Below are positions 34,137 to 39,490 of a stretch of DNA of 39,490 nucleotides, one piece after another. Below the pieces are notes generated by a model. That model was not told where the DNA came from. It saw nothing but the letters and a program-made list of their open reading frames with translations, and ran no database searches. The translations under genes and the position numbers were made by a program. Position 1 is the stretch's first letter. Each line of letters opens with the position of its first letter. Source of the DNA: Ramicandelaber brevisporus (Eukaryota > Kickxellomycota > Ramicandelaberales > Ramicandelaberaceae); contig MU602853.1 in assembly GCA_025201865.1 (NCBI GenBank), positions 1,927 through 41,416 on the forward strand, read 5' to 3'.

Positions 34137-35156
34137 ATGACAAGCCCAAACACAAGCGAGCTCATCGTTCGTTTGGCTACTCCAGCCGAAATGATTGGGC
34201 ACCACGGCTGCGCCTTGAACTCGGTTGGTTGGAAGCCAATGCTGATCGATGCCCAACTTTTTAGCAAAGCCGAATCTTGCGATGCCATCATTGCGTATCA
34301 CAAAAATGCACAGCCTCAGCAAGATGGCAGTATCCGAAGCGAGGATATCTTAGGGTACGCTACGGTGCACTGTGCTGGGACGAGTGCTGGGTATTTGGGG
34401 CATTTTATTGTCCGGCCCGATGTGCGTAGATTGGGCATTGGCAATCTAGTGTTTGACGCGGCATTGGAACATCTCAAGGATTGCGACACAGTTGGACTCG
34501 AAGCGGTTGCTGAAATGGAATCGTATTATGCCAAGAAGGGATTCACGCGCGTTTACGAGTCGTCTCGGCTTGTGAACACCATAACAGCAGAAGAACAGTC
34601 ATCAACCAATACAGACACTGAAGTGGACGAGTTGCTCAAGTCTTTGGGTGATCAAATCGAGATTGTAGATTGTAAGTCATACATCGAAGACATCGTTAGC
34701 TACGACACCGAGGCTAGTGGCTTGGTTCGCCCTGGTCACATTCGCGAACTAGTGCTGATGAGCTCGCTTGATGATCCTCGAGTAGCTACAACTACGGTGG
34801 CATTGCGATGTCGTCGGCTCAACAAAATTGTCGCATTTGGAGCTATTCGTCATGGCAGTGGGAGGCGTGCACGTTTGGCACCGTTGTATGCCGATACTCC
34901 AGAGTTAGCAACGACAGCTATGCGATTACTACTACACAACTATTATCAACGGTTTGGCAATGAAGCCCAGAATGTATTCCTGGCAGCTGCAGATGTTCAA
35001 CCACATTATCAACGGATTATGACTATTATCGATCAGGTATCAAGACAGACTAGATGGAAATCAGTCGCCGAGTTTAACAGAACCGTTGCAATGTGGACCA
35101 ACGGGTGTCCAAAGAATGAAGACTTGAGTAAATTATACTTTTCTTTCATTCTTTAA
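34137..35156 (+). CDS. GNAT-family N-acetyltransferase with a C-terminal partner domain
   Basis: A 339-residue protein. Seen: an N-terminal GNAT domain (about 1-155) with the strand GYLGHFIVRPDVR, the acetyl-CoA pyrophosphate loop RRLGIG at 97-102 and the motif-B stretch ESYYAKKGFTRVYES. After an acidic, Thr/Ser-rich linker comes a second domain (about 175-320) resembling the C-terminal half found in YitH-type acetyltransferases (Acetyltransf_18). Known role of the family: transfer of acetyl from acetyl-CoA to an amine. The substrate cannot be told from sequence. The ATG at 34137 is chosen because the conserved ELIVRLATPAEM start follows directly; a Met 17 codons upstream lies in a CT-rich leader. 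Confidence 0.85.
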   Translation: MTSPNTSELIVRLATPAEMIGHHGCALNSVGWKPMLIDAQLFSKAESCDAIIAYHKNAQPQQDGSIRSEDILGYATVHCAGTSAGYLGHFIVRPDVRRLGIGNLVFDAALEHLKDCDTVGLEAVAEMESYYAKKGFTRVYESSRLVNTITAEEQSSTNTDTEVDELLKSLGDQIEIVDCKSYIEDIVSYDTEASGLVRPGHIRELVLMSSLDDPRVATTTVALRCRRLNKIVAFGAIRHGSGRRARLAPLYADTPELATTAMRLLLHNYYQRFGNEAQNVFLAAADVQPHYQRIMTIIDQVSRQTRWKSVAEFNRTVAMWTNGCPKNEDLSKLYFSFIL

Positions 35157-35250
35157 AGTAGATTGTGCAAATGTCTTTATGTTGTTTAGAAAAGTGTATT
35201 AGGTGGGACAATATAAAAAATATGGTAGAATAACAATCTTAAGGGGTTTA
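35157..35250. other. Short convergent spacer
   Basis: 94 bp between the stops of the acetyltransferase and the F-box gene; AT-rich, with no gene. Confidence 0.5.
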
Positions 35251-35263
35251 TCACAAAATCTCA

Positions 35264-35294
<31 letters not shown>

Positions 35295-37026
35295 CATCGT
35301 CGGTTATTTCCGGCGAGTCCGGATCATCCACAGCCGTATATTCATTGTGGGCGTTTGGATGGCGATCATACACGACATCCAGCGGAAGCAACGAGTCAAA
35401 GAACTCTTTAGCACTAACCGGATCTTTATCATATAGATACTGGCCAAGAACGACGCGCTCGAGCTTCGGAATCCGTTTCTTCTCTTTAAGAATACTTGCC
35501 ACCTGTTCACGAACGGCTGGATGGGGCAAATGGGTAATGATGACCTCATTGTTCCAGTCAAACGAAACCTCCGTGACAACTTCTTGTCCCTCCACCACCT
35601 CAACCAGCTTCGATTTCAGAATGGTTAGTATCGGGTCGTAGTACACCGGTTTGTCGTCCATGAGTATCTTGTTATACTGCGAGTTAACGACGCGCAGATG
35701 ACTGATATGTGGTCCGACGCGTGGATAAAAGTGCTCGACAAAGTCCCTCTCAGTGTTCCACTTCCACTGCTCTTCTGGTCCTTCAAACTGCTTCAGCGAA
35801 CCCTCCAACGACAGCTCCACAAAGTATGTTTGAGATGGCCGTTCTATTTCATTCTCACGCATTGCTCTAGTGCGTGCATACAGCACATCAGCCCACAGAC
35901 GCAGCTGATCATTAGCCATGGAGCGGCCACCGGTTCCCTCATCGTACATCGGCATAGTGATAAACACACCAAGTCCAGAGATTTGTGGGAACATGTTATT
36001 AATCAGCGCCTCCAACATCTCTGACACCAAGTGCTGCTTGTCCAGGTGTTCTAGCGCCAAATCAGAGAGTGCAATTTGCATGATTTCGGCAATTTTAGGC
36101 TGCAACTGGTTCGACTCAAGACCATTCATGGATATCTTCATCACCTTCAAGTTGCTGTTGTGGCCAGAATTGCGACTATGGCGTTCCATGAACTTGGTAC
36201 CAGGGAACTGGGTTACGGTGAATGGCGCATGAGATATCACTAGTTTACACAGCTTCTCAACCTTGGAGATGTGCTCATCCACGAGGCGCCAGAACTTGCG
36301 GGATGGACGCTCGAAATTGCACGGCAAATAGACTTCCTCGATCTGGGGATGCATCCCAATCATACAGAGCCAGTGCTCATACTTGTGCTTGGCGAGATTG
36401 TACACCGACACCGAACGCAAATTGGGGAACATCATTGCCGAGACCAGAAGTTGGGAGAGCGGCTCAGGTTTCAGTGCCTTGAGTGCAGCATCAGATTCGA
36501 CCAGAGTCTTGTACTTAGGTGAACTGAGTACCTTGGCAGCGCCAGCGGTAGTGGGCACAGACTGCGCTGCTCGATACATGGCATTGAGCGGGCCACAGTA
36601 CCCACTAAAGCTAATAAGACGATACTGGTAGTGCGACTCGCTGAGTAGTAGAAGTGAATTCTCAACATCAGAGCACTCATTCATGTGGAATGATTTGCCC
36701 ATATACCTGTCTCTGTGCACGCGATACCACTGATGATTAACAGCAATGGCATTCTGATAGTCGACATGCAACAAACGTTGAAGAATCAAATATATGATGT
36801 CATCTGGTACGTGTATTCCACCCACAGTATCTTGCAATGGCTGCTGTTCTTGTTGCTGCTGGGGCGGTGGTGTATCAGCATCTGATGAGATTGATGACTG
36901 CGGTGGTGTTGACTCCTGAGCTGTTCCGTTCCTTTCTTCACCTGTAGTATTGGTGCTGCGGTTGTTGCTCTCAGGAACGAAAAGTCTAAGTCTCTTGGAC
37001 TGCGGAGGTTCAAGCTGGTTGGTCAT
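35251..37026 (-). CDS. F-box protein with acidic C-terminus
   Basis: A 591-residue protein. Seen: a basic patch SKRLRLF at 10-16 that could be a nuclear signal; a Ser/Thr/Pro- and Q-rich stretch to about 66; an F-box-like segment at about 70-108 (IHVPDDIIYLILQRLLHVDYQNAIAVNHQWYR split across the usual helices); a long leucine-rich region with strand/helix periodicity (FPNLRSVSVYNLA, PQIEEVYLP, NLKVMKISMNGL); and a C-terminal DDEEEE... run of glutamates coded by a GAA microsatellite. Known role: substrate adaptor for SCF ubiquitin ligases. It is not a close copy of the other F-box protein in this window. The ATG at 37024-37026 is the first plausible one; upstream codons fall into a polyT/ACA repeat leader. 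Confidence 0.8.
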
Positions 37027-37553
37027 CTCGTTTGTTGTTGTTGTTGTTGTTGTTGCTGGAAACAGAAAACAGAAAACAAAGCGTTTCGAGATGAGGGAAA
37101 GTTGCTGTTGGCTGATTGGATTGGCTGGCTGATTGGATTGGCTGGCTGATCGGATTGGATGGCTGGCTGATTGCTTGCCGGAAAGATTGCTTGCGAAAAG
37201 AAGGAGGATGAGCACAGAGCTGCCCACCATTTTTCACGAAGAAAGCCTCGAATTGCGGCTGATTGTACGAGCAATCGGGAACAGCAAAAGCACGAGGACG
37301 AGGGAATGAGAGCGAAACCAAGGTCACTCACTCTGTGGTAGTTTCTTATTTTTTCTAGGTACACATGTTGTCACAGAACATAGTACCTGCGACTGTGTTC
37401 ACACTGTACACATTGTGTCACCATATACGAATGCGCAGTGAAGACAAGTAAGAGGATAAAACGCGATTAAAGAGAAGAGGATGGATAAAGGTATGAAAAA
37501 GGGAAACAATGATGGTGATGATAGCGATGGCGAAAAGGGGATTATTAAAGGAA
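37027..37553. promoter_or_regulatory. Promoter region of the second F-box gene
   Basis: 527 bp between the F-box ATG and the Gda1 stop. A GTT run (37032-37056) forms the leader of the F-box transcript; upstream of that is the CCAAT minisatellite at 37107-37172. The rest, next to the Gda1 3' end, is AG-rich and shows no gene. Confidence 0.4.
37107..37172 (-). repeat. 17-bp minisatellite carrying five CCAAT boxes
   Basis: About three and a half copies of a unit read on the plus strand as TTGGCTGGCTGATTGGA. It contains five ATTGG, that is, five CCAAT boxes in the direction of the F-box gene, 80-146 bp upstream of its ATG, where CCAAT (HAP/NF-Y) sites commonly act. Confidence 0.7.
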
Positions 37554-39404
37554 TTAGGGAGTGTTGCTGTTAATGTCATCAACGATGGCAATTGCTGCAC
37601 CAAGACACCAGCCAGTCTCGTAGCCGTTGATCTTCTTCACCATTCGAATCGTGCGATCATCTGGAATGTCATAGCCATCGCGCAACAGAGCGTACATGAA
37701 GGTAACGTCCATGCAGTAGTGTGGGTGAGCCTTGATGGCATGTGCGGCTGACTGCTCCAAACCCGAGGAGGATGTTGGATACGTGTCAGCAAAGTGGTCA
37801 TGGGCTGAGGAGTGTGAGCAGACCTTCTCGGCAGTTGAGCGCAGCTGAGAAAGAGTGAAGCGGCTGGGAAGACCGAGTGCAGCAATGCGGTCATAAAAGT
37901 AAGAGAAGATGTAGATGGGATACGTGGGTGGAAGATGCTCGTGAATAGCAGGCTGGTGGATACCGTCAAATGAGCATGGGGCTGCGTGGCATGCGGCGTC
38001 CTTGTTGAGGATGGCGCGAGCTACATCGTAGCACTTGGTCATGTTGTCGTGCTCGACATCAGATGCAGTGCCAGTGAAAGTAAGCTGATTCTCGTCGTGA
38101 GTAAAAGTGTTGTGCCAGTTGGGTGGGAAGCAGGCGTGTTCAATCTTTGTCACTGCGCTGTCTGATGAAGTGGATGTCGCAGTGTGGCTGTCTGCAATGT
38201 GCTCTTTCATTCGTCTACGAGCCTCCTTCAGTCCATAGCCAAGGTAGCTGTGTTGGTACAGGCCATACTGCTTGCCACCAAACGTGATATCATACTTGTG
38301 ATCATCCGAAGCAATGACCGATTCTGCCGAGTCCTCATCAGAGCGAGCTGGCTCAAACACTGCCTGAGTCGATCCACCGCCCATGTCGAACAATGCGGCA
38401 GTTGGTCTTCTCTTGCCATCCGGATGTCCGATACGCTGCAGCAGATGGTTGACGGTGATCCATGCATACACTCCCTCATCAATGCCGCTCATAATCGAGA
38501 CACCATCTTTAGCGATAACTGGGAATGGATACTTGGTCTCCAATAGGCGACGAGTGGCTGCCAAAATCTTGTCGCTGGCTTCAGCACCAAGCAAGCGCAA
38601 GCCGGCAGTGGCTTTGACAGTGACTGGGGTGTGCTTGTGCAAGTGCTTCGGAACATTCTCGAGGGCAGTGCGCATCAGCCCATCTAAGCTGCGGGCGGCG
38701 GCTTCAGGATCGCGTGGATAAGCAGAGAGACCCGGTGCCGTGTGGTCGAATACTTCGCCTTCGAGCTCTGGAGATGCCTTGCAATTGTTGAAGCGATACA
38801 CGTGAATGCGGGAGCCAGTGGAACCAGCATCAACAATGAGAACATACTGCAGAGATGGACGGCCAGGATGTGGCGACTCACACTGCGAAGATTGACTGGA
38901 ATCATCGGTTTTCTGCGAGCGATGGCGTCCGATAGCAGCGTCACCAGCGTGAGCCTTGCCGAGCGCAGAATGCTTGATGTCATCGTCGTCATCGCTGTCA
39001 AGGTGAAGACTCTGCTCGCTGCTGTCAAGGGATGAGGAGCGCTTGCCATCTTCGTCGTCATCATCTTCCATAGTGTCAACCCGGCCAGTATCGTACCAGC
39101 GACCACCGCTGCCTCCAATCGAGCTCTTGATGTAATCGACAATCGAAAATCCAATTGGTGAAGCACCTTCAGGATTTGATGCACCGCTGTAGTGAATGTT
39201 GCCGAAGATGAATGTGAGCCATAGCGCGGCTACTGTGACCACCGCAGCAATAGCGACACGTAGCTGTCGTGACATTCGTGGTGGAGCGGGAGTCGGAGGC
39301 GAGCTTGGTCTGTCTTTATCGGTGGATGTTCTGGCTGAGGTGGTTCGGCGAGTGAGATCAGCAGATGAACTGGCTCTGCTGGTAGTAAAGGACTCGTCTT
39401 CCAT
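37554..39404 (-). CDS. GDA1: Golgi guanosine/nucleoside diphosphatase, Gda1 type
   Basis: A 616-residue type II membrane protein. Seen: a cytosolic Ser/Thr/Pro-rich tail, one membrane span at about 49-69, an acidic luminal stem (about 110-145), and the GDA1/CD39 domain with its apyrase-conserved regions: ACR1 VDAGSTGSR at 191-199, ACR2 KATAGLR at 264-270, ACR3 GIDEGVYAW at 307-315 with catalytic Glu310, ACR4 DMGGGST at 340-346, and a C-terminal TGWCLGAAIA (ACR5). Known role: hydrolysis of GDP to GMP in the Golgi lumen, which drives exchange of GDP-mannose and so supports mannosylation. The related Ynd1 has a second membrane span near the C-terminus, and none is seen here, which favours Gda1. 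The ATG at 39402-39404 has an A at -3 and a G at +4; upstream is a CAGA-repeat leader with no ATG. Confidence 0.95.
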   Translation of the reverse strand: MEDESFTTSRASSSADLTRRTTSARTSTDKDRPSSPPTPAPPRMSRQLRVAIAAVVTVAALWLTFIFGNIHYSGASNPEGASPIGFSIVDYIKSSIGGSGGRWYDTGRVDTMEDDDDEDGKRSSSLDSSEQSLHLDSDDDDDIKHSALGKAHAGDAAIGRHRSQKTDDSSQSSQCESPHPGRPSLQYVLIVDAGSTGSRIHVYRFNNCKASPELEGEVFDHTAPGLSAYPRDPEAAARSLDGLMRTALENVPKHLHKHTPVTVKATAGLRLLGAEASDKILAATRRLLETKYPFPVIAKDGVSIMSGIDEGVYAWITVNHLLQRIGHPDGKRRPTAALFDMGGGSTQAVFEPARSDEDSAESVIASDDHKYDITFGGKQYGLYQHSYLGYGLKEARRRMKEHIADSHTATSTSSDSAVTKIEHACFPPNWHNTFTHDENQLTFTGTASDVEHDNMTKCYDVARAILNKDAACHAAPCSFDGIHQPAIHEHLPPTYPIYIFSYFYDRIAALGLPSRFTLSQLRSTAEKVCSHSSAHDHFADTYPTSSSGLEQSAAHAIKAHPHYCMDVTFMYALLRDGYDIPDDRTIRMVKKINGYETGWCLGAAIAIVDDINSNTP

Positions 39405-39490
39405 AGTTGTCTGTCTGTCTGTATGTGTATTCAAAGTGGGAATAGACTGGGCTGTGTTGGAGGACCAGAGGTTGGTGTTGGTTGTTGTCG
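39405..39490. promoter_or_regulatory. Leader/promoter of the Gda1 gene, window edge
   Basis: The last 86 bp upstream of the Gda1 ATG, with a TCTG tetranucleotide run (CAGA in the gene's sense). No other gene is seen. Confidence 0.35.

Overview
This is about 39.5 kb of nuclear DNA from a eukaryote, most likely a fungus. Fungal markers include a yeast-type RAD50/MRE11 pair, ATG12, a Gda1-type Golgi GDPase, an Rmd1/Mrx10-type DUF155 protein, a Yju3-type monoacylglycerol lipase, Pkp-type mitochondrial kinase, secreted tyrosinases and a GH25-fold secreted protein. Almost every gene reads as one uninterrupted frame with very short spacers, and CAG/CAA (polyQ) runs are scattered through unrelated proteins. 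Together these suggest an early-diverging, intron-poor fungus; placing it near Zoopagomycota/Kickxellomycotina is inference only. No bacterial operon signals, tRNA, rRNA, CRISPR or transposon was found.

Layout, left to right. 0-6.5 kb: a small Pmp3-like membrane protein (-), divergent from RAD50 (+), then a mitochondrial dehydrogenase kinase (-) and ATG12 (-). 7.6-14.7 kb: a low-complexity Q-rich protein, an F-box gene whose frame is broken by an exact 46-bp tandem duplication, and a zinc-finger protein built from two copies of a four-finger module behind an 11-residue repeat of SUMO-like motifs (all +). 15-21 kb: three genes for secreted proteins with look-alike 'MRF...' signal peptides: a GH25 lysozyme-fold protein that has lost its catalytic acids (-) and two tandem tyrosinases (+). 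21-29 kb: a mitochondrial valyl-tRNA synthetase (-) sharing a 149-bp divergent spacer with MRE11 (+), whose frame is interrupted near its start by an exact 118-bp tandem duplication, then a DUF155/RMND1-like gene (+). 29-39.4 kb: neutral ceramidase (-), monoacylglycerol lipase (-), a GNAT acetyltransferase (+), a second F-box protein (-) and a Gda1 GDPase (-).

Working together: RAD50 and MRE11 are the two enzymatic partners of the MRN/MRX double-strand-break complex and lie only about 20 kb apart here. The dehydrogenase kinase, the ValRS and the DUF155 protein all look mitochondrial. The secreted island (pseudo-lysozyme and two copper oxidases) suggests a wall, pigment or surface role. The ceramidase and monoacylglycerol lipase are neighbouring lipid hydrolases, which may be coincidence.

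The observations most worth checking are the GH25 pseudoenzyme, the two exact frame-breaking tandem duplications (real mutations or assembly artefacts), the periodic SUMO-motif array on the duplicated zinc-finger protein, the polyQ insertion in the ATP lid of the mitochondrial kinase, and a minisatellite of CCAAT boxes upstream of the second F-box gene.
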